Shown here piece after piece: positions 44,781 through 54,317 of a stretch of 64,000 bases of DNA. Numbering within the stretch: position 1 is the stretch's first letter; each line of letters opens with the position of its first letter. Source of the stretch: Tistrella mobilis KA081020-065 (GTDB lineage: Bacteria; Pseudomonadota; Alphaproteobacteria; Tistrellales; Tistrellaceae); assembly GCF_000264455.2 (NCBI RefSeq), contig NC_017956.1, positions 789,501 to 853,500 on the forward strand. The letters run 5' to 3'. Below the pieces are notes generated by a model that was given only the letters and a program-made list of their open reading frames with translations, did no database searches and was not told the DNA's origin. Both the position numbers and the translations under genes were made by a program.

Positions 44781-45965
44781 GTGACCGACAAGACCGACGC
44801 TGCGCGCCCGCTCGCGCCCGCGACCGTTGCCGCCCGGGCCACCGGGCGGGTCGATCCCGCGACCGGTGCCGTCGTGCCGCCGATCCACCCCGCCACGACC
44901 TATGAACGGGCGGCGGATCTGTCCTATCCAAGGGGGCGTGTCTACACCCGGGCCGACAACCCCAATTACGACGCGCCTGAAGCGGTGCTGACCGAGCTGG
45001 AAGGCGGGGCGGAAAGCCTGGTCTTCGCCTCGGGCGTGGCGGCCGCCGTGACCCTGTTCCAGGCCCTGCCCCAGGGCGCGCGGGTGGTGGCGCCCGAGAT
45101 CATGTATTGGGGCCTGCGCAAATGGCTGATCGAGGTGGGCCGCCCCGCGGGGCTGGGCGTCGCCTTCGTCGACATGACCGATCAGCAGGCGCTGGCGGCG
45201 GCGCTGGATGAAGGGGCGGATCTGGTCTGGGTGGAAAGCCCGGCCAACCCGCTCTGGGGAATTACCGACATCGCGGCGGCAGCCCGGCTCGCCCATCGTG
45301 CCGGGGCCGTGCTGGCGGTGGATTCGACCGCCGCCACCCCGATCCTGACCCGGCCGATCGAACACGGCGCCGATATCGTGATGCATTCGGCGACCAAGTA
45401 TCTGAACGGCCATTCCGACGTGCTTGCCGGCACGCTGACGGTGGCACCGGGGCTGGCCGGCGATCCGCTCTGGGCCCGGGTGCGGCAGCTCCGGTCGATG
45501 TCGGGCAATATTCCGGGGCCGTTCGAGGCCTGGCTGCTGCTGCGCGGCATGCGCACCCTGGCGCTGCGGGTGGAGCGCGCCTCGGCCAATGCGCTGGCCA
45601 TCGCGCAGCATTTCGCGCGCGACCCGCGGCTCGATGCCGTGCTCTATCCGGGCCTGCCCGATTTCCCCGGCCACGAGATCGCCCAACGCCAGATGACCGG
45701 CGGCTTCGGCGGCATGCTGTCGATCCGGGTGGCGGGGGGCCGCGACCGCGCGATCGATGTTGCGGCGCGGCTGCGCCTCTTCGCCCGTGCAACCTCGCTC
45801 GGCGGGGTCGAAAGCCTGGTCGAACACCGGGCGAGCGTGGAGGGCAAGGACAGTCCCGTACCCGACGATCTGCTCAGGATTTCGGTCGGGATCGAGGCGG
45901 CGGCGGATCTGATCGCCGACCTGGACCAGGCGCTGGGCAAGGCGCCCGCAGGCGATGCGCAGTGA
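44781..45965 (+). CDS. Cys/Met-metabolism PLP-dependent enzyme (cystathionine beta-lyase/gamma-synthase family)
   Basis: 394 residues. PLP-dependent fold type I: PIHPATTYERAADL, YTRADNPNYDAPEAVLTELE, ESLVFASGVAAAVTLFQALP, VWVESPANPLWGITDIAAAA, and the Schiff-base Lys in HSATKYLNGHSDVLAG. The family includes MetB, MetC and related lyases; the exact reaction cannot be assigned. GTG start preceded by AAGGAG. A CGACA-N7-TGTCG repeat lies upstream at 44719-44735. I saw no SAM riboswitch in the 128-base leader. Confidence 0.88.
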   Translation: MTDKTDAARPLAPATVAARATGRVDPATGAVVPPIHPATTYERAADLSYPRGRVYTRADNPNYDAPEAVLTELEGGAESLVFASGVAAAVTLFQALPQGARVVAPEIMYWGLRKWLIEVGRPAGLGVAFVDMTDQQALAAALDEGADLVWVESPANPLWGITDIAAAARLAHRAGAVLAVDSTAATPILTRPIEHGADIVMHSATKYLNGHSDVLAGTLTVAPGLAGDPLWARVRQLRSMSGNIPGPFEAWLLLRGMRTLALRVERASANALAIAQHFARDPRLDAVLYPGLPDFPGHEIAQRQMTGGFGGMLSIRVAGGRDRAIDVAARLRLFARATSLGGVESLVEHRASVEGKDSPVPDDLLRISVGIEAAADLIADLDQALGKAPAGDAQ

Positions 45966-46026
45966 TCGTCCCGCTTGTCGTTGACAAGCCGATGACGCAC
46001 GGTTATCTAGACGCACGACCTGCCGT

Positions 46027-46119
46027 GGAGGGGTGGCCGAGTGGCTGAAGGCGGCGGTTTGCTAAACCGTTATAGGGTCTAAAGCCCTATCGAGGGTTCG
46101 AATCCCTTCTCCTCCGCCA
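46027..46119 (+). tRNA. tRNA-Ser (anticodon GCT)
   Basis: 93 bases with encoded CCA. The acceptor GGAGGGG pairs with CTCCTCC, the anticodon loop TTGCTAA has GCT at 46061-46063, there is a long class II variable arm (TATAGGG...CCCTATC), and GAGGG TTCGAAT CCCTT forms the T arm. Reads AGC/AGU. Confidence 0.97.
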
Positions 46120-46124
46120 GTTCC

Positions 46125-46161
46125 GAAGGCCCCGGCCGAGCGCTGCTCGACCGGGGCCTTC
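46125..46161 (+). terminator. Strong hairpin after tRNA-Ser
   Basis: GAAGGCCCCGG and CCGGGGCCTTC form an 11-bp stem with an inner GAGC/GCTC extension, 5 bases past the tRNA. There is no T-run, so it may act in 3' processing or as a weak terminator. Confidence 0.65.
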
Positions 46162-46533
46162 GCGCATCCGGCATCTCCACGCAGGGCAGGCCCGGGCATT
46201 TCGCACTTGCGGCAGGTACCCGCGGGTGTTACTCAGGCAATCCGATCGGTGGCGGTCCCGCCCGCCACCCATAAAACCTCAAACGGGCATGTTCGGGCTT
46301 TACTGCTCCGCGACCTGCCACCCGCCGGGCGCCCCGGCCGCGTGACGAACCGCAAACGGTCTCCCCGTGGGACACCGGGTTCGCCGTCCTGGCGCCGATC
46401 TGCGGCGGACGCCCATGACTGGCCCAGGCACGCGGGGCACGTCCCTTACTTATCCGGCTGCCGGTATGTCCGCAGCCGGCGTGGCTTTTTGCCCGCCGGT
46501 CGCGGCGGCGCCACCCGTTCGAAAGACCGACCC
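46162..46533 (+). promoter_or_regulatory. Long leader of the DEAD-box helicase with an attenuator-like hairpin
   Basis: About 370 bases without a convincing gene. CCGGCTGC (46454-46461) and GCAGCCGG (46472-46479) form a perfect 8-bp stem, then TTTTT at 46486-46490, about 55 bases before the start. This could be a conditional terminator in the 5' leader, as found for cold-inducible helicases, or chance in GC-rich DNA. The helicase frame is open through this stretch but shows no family similarity upstream of 46534. Confidence 0.42.
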
Positions 46534-48120
46534 TTGACCAATTTCTCCGAGCTTGGCCTGTCCGAGACGCTGCTTCGCGCCCTGGACCAGGCGGGCTACG
46601 TGACGCCGACCCCCATCCAGGAACAGGCCATCCCGCATCTGGTGGCGGGTCGTGACCTGTTGGGCATCGCCCAGACCGGCACCGGCAAGACCGCCGCCTT
46701 CGCGCTGCCGATCCTGAACCGGATCGCCGCCGACCGGAACCGCGCCAACATGCCGGGCCGCACGCGCTGCCTGATCCTGGCTCCGACCCGCGAACTGGCC
46801 GCCCAGATCGCCGACAACATCAAGACCTATGCCCGCCATATGCGCGTGCATGTGGCCGTGGTGGTGGGCGGCGTCAGCGCCGGCCCGCAGATCCGCGCCA
46901 TTGCCCGCGGCCTCGACATCCTGGTGGCGACGCCGGGCCGTCTGGTCGACCATCTGGACAGCGGCGTGCTGAAGCTGGACCGCACCGAGGTGGTGGTGCT
47001 GGACGAGGCCGACCACATGCTCGACCTCGGCTTCATCATCCCGATCCGCCGGATCCTGGCCAAGCTGCCGACCCGTCGGCAGAGCCTGTTCTTCTCGGCG
47101 ACCATGCCGAAGGAGATCGGTGCGCTGGCCGGTGAGATGCTGCGTGATCCGATCGAAGTGTCGGTGACCCCGGTCGCCACCACGGCCGAGCGGGTCGAGC
47201 AGCGCGTGGTGCGCATCGAGCCCGCCCGCAAGCGCGGTGTGCTGATCGAGCTGCTGGAGTCCGAAGGCGTTCACCGCGCCCTGGTCTTCACCCGCACCAA
47301 GCGCGGTGCCGACCGTGTTGCACATGACCTTGAAGTCGCCGGCCTGCCGGCGGCCGCCATCCATGGCAATAAGAGCCAGAGCCAGCGCGAGCGGGCCCTC
47401 GGCGGTTTCCGTGACGGCCGGGTGCGGATCCTGGTCGCCACCGACATCGCGGCGCGCGGCATCGACGTCTCGGGCGTCAGCCATGTGTTCAACTACGAAC
47501 TGCCCGACGTGCCCGAGAGCTATGTCCACCGCATCGGCCGCACCGCGCGTGCCGGCGCCGAAGGTATCGCCATCACGCTCTGCGCCGATGACGAGCTGGG
47601 CCTGCTGCGTGACATCGAGCGTCTGACCCGTCAGACCCTGCCGATCGACGAGCGTCGCACGGCCGAATCGATCGCCTCGGCACCCGAGCGCCTGCCCCAG
47701 CGTCAGCCGATGCGCAATGGCCGCCCTGCCTCCAAGGCGCGCCCCGGCGGCGGCGTCGGCCGGCCTGCCGGCCGCGGCCATGGCCGCCCGGGCGAGCGCA
47801 GCGAGCGCGGCGAGGGTGCGCCCCGGCCGCAGCGTCCGCAGCGCCAGGGCCAGCGCGCTCATGGCGATCGGCCCCACAGCGATCGGCCCCACAGCGATCG
47901 GGCCCATAGCGATCGGGCCCAGGGTGAGCGCTCCTTCGGTGAGCGGTCGCAGGGCGACGGCTTCCGGGGCGACGGCTTCCGTGGGGATCGGCCGCATGGC
48001 GATCGCCCCCAGCGCGACCGGCCCCAGCGCGCGCGCCCGCCGCGCGGCGACCGGCCCCAGGGCCAGCAGGGCCGTGGCGGTGAAGGCCGTCCGCGCCGGC
48101 AGGGTCAGTATGCCGGCTGA
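46534..48120 (+). CDS. DEAD-box ATP-dependent RNA helicase (RhlE-like)
   Basis: 528 residues from a TTG start. Motifs in order: Q motif (GYVTPTPIQEQAIP), I AQTGTGKT, Ia PTRELA, Ib TPGR, II DEAD (VLDEADHMLDLGF), III SAT, IV LVFTRTKR, V ATDIAARGID, VI YVHRIGRTARAG. The tail from about residue 390 is a Gly/Arg/His/Asp-rich, repetitive basic extension likely to bind RNA non-specifically. It would remodel rRNA or mRNA structure. The TTG is the first codon that gives the family N-terminus (TNFSELGLSETLLRAL). A bidirectional terminator follows. Confidence 0.92.
   Translation: MTNFSELGLSETLLRALDQAGYVTPTPIQEQAIPHLVAGRDLLGIAQTGTGKTAAFALPILNRIAADRNRANMPGRTRCLILAPTRELAAQIADNIKTYARHMRVHVAVVVGGVSAGPQIRAIARGLDILVATPGRLVDHLDSGVLKLDRTEVVVLDEADHMLDLGFIIPIRRILAKLPTRRQSLFFSATMPKEIGALAGEMLRDPIEVSVTPVATTAERVEQRVVRIEPARKRGVLIELLESEGVHRALVFTRTKRGADRVAHDLEVAGLPAAAIHGNKSQSQRERALGGFRDGRVRILVATDIAARGIDVSGVSHVFNYELPDVPESYVHRIGRTARAGAEGIAITLCADDELGLLRDIERLTRQTLPIDERRTAESIASAPERLPQRQPMRNGRPASKARPGGGVGRPAGRGHGRPGERSERGEGAPRPQRPQRQGQRAHGDRPHSDRPHSDRAHSDRAQGERSFGERSQGDGFRGDGFRGDRPHGDRPQRDRPQRARPPRGDRPQGQQGRGGEGRPRRQGQYAG
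47860..47919 (+). repeat. Four 15-bp tandem repeats inside the helicase tail
   Basis: Units such as CACAGCGATCGGCCC repeat four times with one to three changes and encode a HSDRP/HSDRA peptide repeat. In-frame and coding, so copy number can vary without breaking the gene. Confidence 0.85.
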
Positions 48121-48180
48121 GACGTTGTGCCGGGTGAGCCGGTACGCCGGCTGATCCCGGCCTCGGGCATCAGAACGAAA

Positions 48181-48227
48181 ATGAAAGGCGCGGTTCCGGA
48201 AACGGGACCGCGCCTTTCATCTGTTTT
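48181..48227. terminator. Bidirectional terminator between helicase and chemotaxis receptor
   Basis: ATGAAAGGCGCGGTTCCG, loop GAAA, CGGGACCGCGCCTTTCAT: an almost perfect 18-bp stem (48181-48220). TTTTT follows on the plus strand (48223-48227) and TTTTCG on the minus strand. It serves both convergent genes. Confidence 0.93.
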
Positions 48228-48236
48228 TGGGCTGAC

Positions 48237-49919
48237 TCACGCGCTCCGGACGGTGCCGAGGAAGCCGTCGATCTGGCCCTTCAACCCCCGGGCGCGGGCG
48301 CCGAGATCGTCGGTCACCTGCTGCAATTCGGCGGCCTGATCGCCGGTGCGGCGCACGGCGCCGGTGACACGACCGAGACCGGCCGAGACATCGCGGCTGC
48401 CGGCGGCCGCCTGATCCACCCGGCCGGCGATTTCGCGGGTGGCGGCGCCCTGACGCTCCACCGCGGCCGCGACGGTGGCGGTGATGCCGTCGATCTCGCC
48501 GATGGTGGTGCCGATCCGGCCGATCACCGTCACCACCCGGCCGGTCTCGCTCTGGATGCCGCCGATCCGCTCGGCGATTTCGGCGGTGGCGCGGGCGGTC
48601 TGGTCGGCAAGCTGCTTCACTTCCGAGGCGACGACCGCGAAGCCCTTGCCGGCGTCGCCTGCACGCGCCGCCTCGATCGTGGCGTTGAGCGCCAGAAGAT
48701 TGGTCTGTTCGGCAATCTCTGAAATCAGGCCCACCACCTGGCCGATCCGGCTGGCGGCGTCGGCGAGTGTGGTGATCTGGGCATTGGCCTCGCGGGCCTG
48801 ACGGGCGGCATCGGCAGCAAGCCCGCCGCTGCGCGCGGTCTCGCGCCCGATATCGGCGATCGAGGCCGCCAGCGCCTCGGCCGCTTCGGCGACCGCCTTC
48901 ACATTTGCCGCCGATACCTCGGACACGCGGCCGACCTCGCCCGCATCGCCGGTGGCGGCATCGGCCAGACCGCGCATCTCGCGCGCCGTTCCTTCCATGC
49001 CGGCGACCGCCGCGATCACCTGGCGCAGCGCCTCGGACACTTCGTGGTCGAAGCGCCGGCAGGCGGCCTCGATCTCGGCCGTGCGGCGTTCGCGACGCGC
49101 GGTCTCTTCGGCGCGTTCGGCGGTGAGCCGGTCGTTGCTGAGTGCGGTGTTGCGGAAGACCTCCACCGCCTGGGCCATGCGGCCGATCTCGTCGCGCCGG
49201 CCGGTGCCGGGCACCTCGGCGGCGGTATCGCCCGCCGCCAGCGCCGTCATGCGCTGCGCCATGCGGTCGATCGACCGGCCGGCATCGCGGCCGATGATCA
49301 GGCTGACCGACAGCACCAGCAGGGTGGCGAAGCCGGCGGTGACCAGCAGAATGGTCATCAGCCGGGCATTGTCGGCCTGGGCCTCGGCGGCGACGGTGCC
49401 GCTCACCGCCTCAATCTCGTCGCCGAGCGTGCCCATGCGGGTCTCGAGCGCGTCGAAAGCGTCGATGAAGGCGGGGAAGCCGGCCTCGGCCCGGGCGCGA
49501 TCCCGGGCCGCCGCCGTCACGATGGCCTCTGCGGCCCGCACATAGGCATCCACCGCGGCGGTGACCGCCGGAAGCTGGGCCGCGATCCCGGGCGAGACGT
49601 TCAGATCGCGCAGGCTGGCCATCGCGGCGCGAAACTCCTGGGCATGCTCCACCAGATCGGCCGACACCGCGGCCCGATCCGCCGCCGGGGCATCGGGGGC
49701 CAGGCGCAGGGCCATCAGCACATCGGCGCGCAGGGCATCATGCATCATGTCGCCCTGCATCTGCTGGCGCACCGCCGCGGTCACCCGGGTCACGGCCGAG
49801 AGCCCGTCGTCGGAGCGGATCAGCCCCAGAATGCCGGCGCCGCCCGCGGCGGCAATCAGCACGACGGACACAAGGCTCGACCAGGTGAGCCGGGCCCGGA
49901 TTGACGAGGATCGTGACAT
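48237..49919 (-). CDS. Methyl-accepting chemotaxis protein
   Basis: 560 residues. Membrane helix 1 at about residues 14-33 and helix 2 at about 192-212. The periplasmic part between is helical, like a four-helix-bundle (4HB_MCP or similar) sensor. HAMP follows ([20 protein letters not shown]). The signalling domain has the conserved tip [20 protein letters not shown] and [20 protein letters not shown]. It passes ligand signals to CheA/CheW; no che genes are nearby. ATG chosen after AGGAGG; an upstream GTG adds five codons. Confidence 0.95.
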   Translation of the reverse strand: MSRSSSIRARLTWSSLVSVVLIAAAGGAGILGLIRSDDGLSAVTRVTAAVRQQMQGDMMHDALRADVLMALRLAPDAPAADRAAVSADLVEHAQEFRAAMASLRDLNVSPGIAAQLPAVTAAVDAYVRAAEAIVTAAARDRARAEAGFPAFIDAFDALETRMGTLGDEIEAVSGTVAAEAQADNARLMTILLVTAGFATLLVLSVSLIIGRDAGRSIDRMAQRMTALAAGDTAAEVPGTGRRDEIGRMAQAVEVFRNTALSNDRLTAERAEETARRERRTAEIEAACRRFDHEVSEALRQVIAAVAGMEGTAREMRGLADAATGDAGEVGRVSEVSAANVKAVAEAAEALAASIADIGRETARSGGLAADAARQAREANAQITTLADAASRIGQVVGLISEIAEQTNLLALNATIEAARAGDAGKGFAVVASEVKQLADQTARATAEIAERIGGIQSETGRVVTVIGRIGTTIGEIDGITATVAAAVERQGAATREIAGRVDQAAAGSRDVSAGLGRVTGAVRRTGDQAAELQQVTDDLGARARGLKGQIDGFLGTVRSA

Positions 49920-50013
49920 CTCCCCTCCTTTCACGTACGGGGGCAGGATGCCGGCGGCACCCTCGTGTCACGATCGTAACTGTCTGCAATTTAAGAAAGT
50001 GTTTAGAAAGACT

Positions 50014-50889
50014 TTAGATGGTGACGCGCCCTGATACGAGCCAGTCCGTCCCTGCCGGATCGAGCCGCTGCACGCCGATCGATGTGGTCCCGGTCAGAAT
50101 GCCTGGCCCCTGATCGATGACGGCCGCCTCAATCCGGCCCGTTCCCTGATGTTCCAGATCGAGCAGGGGGGCGGCGGCCGCGCCGCCGGTCGCCGGATCC
50201 TCGGCGATGCCGAGCCCTGCGGGGAAATGGCGGGCGCGGATGCAGAGGCAGCCGTTCTCCGCCTGACCGGCGAGGGCATAGAGGTAGAGGCCGGTGGCGC
50301 CGGTCCGTCCGGCCAGCCGGGCGACCGTGGCGGGATCGGGCACCGCCCGGCCCACCAGTGCCGGATCTTCCAGCCTGAGGACGAGCTTGGGCCGGGCGGC
50401 GCCGGCAAGCGCCGGCGGGAAGGCGTCGAGCCCCGCGCAGAGCCCGGTTGCGGCGGCGATATCGGCGCGGAGCGCTGCGCCGTCCGCGATCGGCCGGTGG
50501 TGATTGCCGGCAAGCCGGATCGCCGCCCCCGGCGGGCGATGATCGGCCGGCACCGGGCTGACCGTCTGCGGCCCGGCGGCGGTGGCGATGACCAGCGCCC
50601 GGTCACGCGCCTGCCCGTGCTGCCAGAGCCGGACCGCACCTGCCAGCAGCCCGTGCAGGCAGAGCGTGATCTCAGACGCCGGCAGGAAAAACCGCGCCCG
50701 CCAGCCGGTGTCCGGATCGGGCTGAAGCCAGGTGACTTCGGCGCCGTGTCGCTGGGCCAGCGCGCGTGCCCGGGCTTCGGTGCCGCCCAGCTGCACCAGG
50801 GCCGGGTTGCCGCCGCTGCCGTCGGCGCGGCAGAAGGCCATGGCCGGCCGTTCCGATGCCGGCCGTTCGGAGGTGGGGGCGGGCGTCAT
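50014..50889 (-). CDS. PhzF-family isomerase/epimerase-like protein
   Basis: 291 residues in the DapF/PhzF fold. Marks: MAFCRADGSGGNPALVQL at the start (family F.....GNPA.V), then ARFFLPASEITLCLHGLLAG where classical members have a catalytic Glu and E..LCGHAT, and GIAEDPATGGAAAAPLLDLE, matching EDP.TGSA. The Glu of ASEI is present; the H/T details are changed, so the substrate may be unusual. Last gene of a four-gene operon; its ATG overlaps the MFS stop (ATGA), tying it to that pathway. Confidence 0.85.
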   Translation of the reverse strand: MTPAPTSERPASERPAMAFCRADGSGGNPALVQLGGTEARARALAQRHGAEVTWLQPDPDTGWRARFFLPASEITLCLHGLLAGAVRLWQHGQARDRALVIATAAGPQTVSPVPADHRPPGAAIRLAGNHHRPIADGAALRADIAAATGLCAGLDAFPPALAGAARPKLVLRLEDPALVGRAVPDPATVARLAGRTGATGLYLYALAGQAENGCLCIRARHFPAGLGIAEDPATGGAAAAPLLDLEHQGTGRIEAAVIDQGPGILTGTTSIGVQRLDPAGTDWLVSGRVTI

Positions 50890-52145
50890 CTGCGCGCCGC
50901 CCGGCCGGGGACCGCGGCGCCCTCTACCCTGCGGGCGACATCGACCAGCAGCCAGCCGGCCAGCAGGCCGCCGGCCAGAAACAGCGCCGCCATCACCTGG
51001 GGCGGGACATGGCCGACCGCGGCGACACCAGCGGCCCCGGTCATCAGCGCCAGGCGGAAGCCCAGATTCATCACCGCCGCCGCCCGGCTGCGGCCGGCTT
51101 CGGGCGCGAGTGCGGCCATCAGCGCCAGCTTGGGCGGGGCATAGAGCAATTCGCCCACCGTGAACAGGGCGGTGAAGCCGATCAGCAGCCAGGCATCGGT
51201 CGACCAGCCCAGCACCCAGAACCCGGCGGCGAAGAGCGCGAAACCGATGGTGAGGCGGCCGGTATCCGACATGTTCCGCGCCAGGATCTGAACCAGCGGC
51301 GCCAGGGCCACCACCATCAGCCCGTTTTCGATCCGGAGCAGGCCGAACAGGCCCGGGCCGTCGAGCGCCAGATGCAGGCCCGACCAGTCGATCAGCTTGA
51401 TCGTTCCGGGCAGACTGCCCAGCCGCACCGCCACGTAATGGGCGAGCTGGGCCGCCACCGCCAGCGAGAGCGCCACGCCTGCGGCATAGCGCAGGAACAG
51501 CCGGTCGCGCAGCACCTCGGCATAACCGGCCAGCATCTCGGCCGGTCGGAAGGGGGCCGGCCGCTCCACCGGCCGGGTTTCGACCAGGGCGAGCGCCAGC
51601 GCGAGCGTCACGGCCGCCGCGAGCCCGGCGATGCCGGCGAGCAGCCAGCCGAACCACAAGCCATAGGCGGCCGCCCCGGCCAGCGTCCCGCTGGCGCGCG
51701 CGACATTGGTCACCCAGTAGACCGCGCCATAGATCTGCCGCCGCCGTTCGGGCGTTGCGAGGTCGATCACCGTCGCCTCGGCGGTGGGGGTGGAGATGCC
51801 GGCGGCGATGGCGAGGGCGAGGAAAGGCAGGGCGGCGATCCAGGCGGCGAGCACCGGGTCGGCGGCGCGGGTTTCGGGCAGCACCGCGAGTGCGAGTGCG
51901 GCGGCAGCCAGCGCCCGGCCGGCTTCGGCCGGTACCAGCACCCGGCGCCGGCCGCGGGTATCGGCCAGATGTCCGGCCCAGATGCCCGCCACCGTCGCGC
52001 CCGCGAAGGCCGCGAAGATCAGCAGCCCGGCCGTGCCGGTGCCGAGGCGTTCGGCGAACAGCAGCGCCATGAAGGGGAAGATGGCGGCCTCGGCGAATTT
52101 TTCGAGGAAGAGCACCGCCAGGCGGAGCCGGATCACCCGTTCCAT
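50886..52145 (-). CDS. MFS transporter of the ATP-grasp/C45 operon
   Basis: 419 residues, about 12 helices. N-terminal LRLAVLFLEKFAEAAIFPFM, GIWAGHLADTRGRRRVLVPA (loop 2-3 motif), TPTAEATVIDLATPERRRQI, and in the second half RLTIGFALFAAGFWVLGWST. Resembles drug/metabolite efflux MFS proteins. Its start lies inside the end of the C45 gene (13-base overlap), so they are co-translated; it probably exports the product made by the two upstream enzymes (inference). Confidence 0.88.
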   Translation of the reverse strand: MERVIRLRLAVLFLEKFAEAAIFPFMALLFAERLGTGTAGLLIFAAFAGATVAGIWAGHLADTRGRRRVLVPAEAGRALAAAALALAVLPETRAADPVLAAWIAALPFLALAIAAGISTPTAEATVIDLATPERRRQIYGAVYWVTNVARASGTLAGAAAYGLWFGWLLAGIAGLAAAVTLALALALVETRPVERPAPFRPAEMLAGYAEVLRDRLFLRYAAGVALSLAVAAQLAHYVAVRLGSLPGTIKLIDWSGLHLALDGPGLFGLLRIENGLMVVALAPLVQILARNMSDTGRLTIGFALFAAGFWVLGWSTDAWLLIGFTALFTVGELLYAPPKLALMAALAPEAGRSRAAAVMNLGFRLALMTGAAGVAAVGHVPPQVMAALFLAGGLLAGWLLVDVARRVEGAAVPGRAARR

Positions 52146-53314
52146 GACGCGTCCTCCAGCCGCCAGGTGGTGAAGGGGGTATCGCAGGCGGTGCCGAGGG
52201 CGACATCCATCCGCCGGGCGGCCGGGTCCAGGATCACACTCGCAACCGTGCGGCCCAGCCGCGGGCTGTTGCGGCCATGGGCGCAGATCGACAACGGCGC
52301 ATTGGCATGGTCGGCGAGCACGGCCCGTGCATCTCCGGCTCCGGCAGCACCCTCCGCCCAAGGGCTTTCGGCGAAGATCTCGTCCAGCCGCGCCGTCCGC
52401 AGACGGGTGGACGACCAGGCCGGCACCCGGTCGAGCGGCGCCAGATCGGGATGCAGGTAATGATTGCAATGGGTAAGCCGCGCCTGGGGCAGGCCCGGAC
52501 CGGGATCGAGCCGCCGGCAGCTGTCGATGGTGGTCTCGATCATCCGGTGGCCGGTGCCGTCGGCCAGGGTGTAGCAGCGCGAGGTGGCGCGCGGCAGGCG
52601 GGCGATGGCGGCTTCGGCCGCATCGGCATCGGCCAGGCCCAGCAGATGACGGACGATCAGATAGGGCGGCGGTGCCACCTGCCAGCCGGGGGCGACCACC
52701 ATGTTGATGCCGATGGCGAGCCCGGCCCGGTTGAGGCCGAGGAAGCCCAGCTGGCCGAGCGGCGCCCAGGCCAGCGACCGCCCGCCCGGCCCGTCGCCAT
52801 CCAGGTCGAGCACGGTGCCGAGCCCGTCCATATCGCCCGGCAGATCGGCGGTCTGGGCGATCAGCGAGCGGCCGTCCGCGCCGGTGAAAGCAAGCGTGGT
52901 GCAGCCTTCGAGCCCGCCCGACCGGTCTTCGGGCTGTGCGGCCCCTGCAACCACCGGCCCGGTGCCGGGGGCGGCAAGCTCGCGCCTCAACTGCAGGATC
53001 AGCGCATCGGCAAGCGGGATACCGGCGCCCTCGGCCAGGCCCTCGATCTCTGCCATCACCTCGGGCAGCAGATCGGCGATCGGGGCTGCGAAGGTGAGCG
53101 CCAGCCGTCGCGCGGCCTCGCGGCCCAGCGGTTCCGGCCGCAGCCGGTCCAGATGGGCGACGTCCTCGTCCAGAAAAGCGCGGATCGCCGGGCCGAGGGC
53201 CTGGCCGATGCTGCGGCCCCGCGCCCGCGCCGGCCCCCGGGCGCGGATCGGCCAGGCCAGGCCCGAAAGCAGCTCTGCCGCGGTCGCGCGGCGGGTGGGC
53301 TGAACCAGGCTCAT
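52133..53314 (-). CDS. C45-family Ntn acyltransferase/hydrolase
   Basis: 393 residues. Similar to the penicillin acyl-CoA:6-APA acyltransferase group: an N-terminal helical part (to about residue 137), then EGCTTLAFTGADGRSLIAQT. Here Cys138 after Gly would be freed by self-cleavage as the N-terminal nucleophile. Later GLNRAGLAIGINMV, SRCYTLADGTGHRMIET and LTHCNHYLHPDLAPLD fit the family core. Members transfer or hydrolyse acyl groups on peptides or beta-lactams. It overlaps the ATP-grasp gene by 4 bases. Substrate unknown. Confidence 0.87.
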   Translation of the reverse strand: MSLVQPTRRATAAELLSGLAWPIRARGPARARGRSIGQALGPAIRAFLDEDVAHLDRLRPEPLGREAARRLALTFAAPIADLLPEVMAEIEGLAEGAGIPLADALILQLRRELAAPGTGPVVAGAAQPEDRSGGLEGCTTLAFTGADGRSLIAQTADLPGDMDGLGTVLDLDGDGPGGRSLAWAPLGQLGFLGLNRAGLAIGINMVVAPGWQVAPPPYLIVRHLLGLADADAAEAAIARLPRATSRCYTLADGTGHRMIETTIDSCRRLDPGPGLPQARLTHCNHYLHPDLAPLDRVPAWSSTRLRTARLDEIFAESPWAEGAAGAGDARAVLADHANAPLSICAHGRNSPRLGRTVASVILDPAARRMDVALGTACDTPFTTWRLEDASWNG

Positions 53315-54285
53315 GCCGCCTGCCTCCGCCTGAGGCCGTCGCCGGCCAGGCGGATCAGGCTCTGGGCCAGCAGGTCGACCGCCTGACGTGCCAGCGGCTC
53401 CAGTACCGGGCGGTTCGGCCCGGCAAGGGTCGCGGCGGTGTAGATGCCGGGCGTCATGTTGACCTCCAGGATCACCGGGCCGCGGCCCGGCACCTCGATC
53501 AGGTCGACACCGGCGAGCGGCGCATCGACCGCACGCGCCGCCGCCGTGGCAAGGCGGGCGAGGGCGGGCGGGATGCTGGTCAGCGCTTCGGCCCTGCCGC
53601 CGGCATGCAGATTGGCGACGAAGGCCCCCGGGGCGGCGTGGCGGCGGAAGGCATAGACCGGCCGGTGATCGACGCATTGAATGCGCAGATCGCTGCCGTC
53701 ATTGGGCAGGAATTCCTGAAGATAGAGCGGCAGCCGCGCGGCCCCGGCCTCGGCCAGACGGGCGATCAGCTCGGCGCGGTGGCCGAGCGGGCCGACCCCG
53801 CCGCCCTTGGTGCCCAGGCAGGGTTTCACCACCATCGGCAGGCCAAGCCCGGCGATCAGCACGTCGGGATCGGCATCGGCGCCCGCGATCAGGGTGCGGG
53901 CATGGGGCAGGCCGGCGGCGGCGAGGCGGAGCGACAGGGTGGGCTTCAACTGGCCGGGATCGAGCACGGCCGCCCGGTTCATCACCGGCACCCCGGCCAT
54001 TTCCAGCGCCTTGAGCAGCCAGAGCCCGGCATCGCGTGCGGCAAGCGATGTCCAGCCCAGGCAGGCATCGGGGGTGAGCGGGCTGCCATCCGCCTCGAGG
54101 ATCACCGGCCGCCGGCCGTCGATGCGGATGGTGAGGGCTTCCGGGCGGCGGATGATCGGGCGGGCGCCGCGTGCCCGCAATGCGCCGTCGATGGCAGTGA
54201 CGTCGGCCGTGGTCTCGCGCGCCAGGACCAGCACGGCCGGGCGCGGGCGACTGCCGGCGCCGGAGTGCGGAGCGGGGGAGGGCAT
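53311..54285 (-). CDS. ATP-grasp ligase (RimK-like)
   Basis: 324 residues. The ATP-grasp core is visible: PMVVKPCLGTKGGGVGPLGH (ATP lid with Lys and Gly-rich loop), LYLQEFLPNDGSDLRIQCVD, AFRRHAAPGAFVANLHAGGR, and the metal site GVDLIEVPGRGPVILEVNMT (Glu and Asn). The N-terminal domain is RimK/LysX-like. It would join a carboxylate to an amine, making an amide or peptide bond. First gene of the operon; GGAGAG stands 8 bases before the ATG and a good promoter lies just upstream. Confidence 0.88.
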   Translation of the reverse strand: MPSPAPHSGAGSRPRPAVLVLARETTADVTAIDGALRARGARPIIRRPEALTIRIDGRRPVILEADGSPLTPDACLGWTSLAARDAGLWLLKALEMAGVPVMNRAAVLDPGQLKPTLSLRLAAAGLPHARTLIAGADADPDVLIAGLGLPMVVKPCLGTKGGGVGPLGHRAELIARLAEAGAARLPLYLQEFLPNDGSDLRIQCVDHRPVYAFRRHAAPGAFVANLHAGGRAEALTSIPPALARLATAAARAVDAPLAGVDLIEVPGRGPVILEVNMTPGIYTAATLAGPNRPVLEPLARQAVDLLAQSLIRLAGDGLRRRQAA

Positions 54286-54317
54286 CGCCGATCTCTCCGT
54301 GGTTGAGTGACCGGCGA

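Noticed and set aside
46027-46119. tRNA-Ser as an integration site for a genomic island
   Set aside because: No integrase gene or repeated tRNA end is visible on either side within the window.
47860-47919. CRISPR-like array
   Set aside because: The units are contiguous 15-bp coding repeats without spacers, inside the helicase gene, and no cas genes are present.
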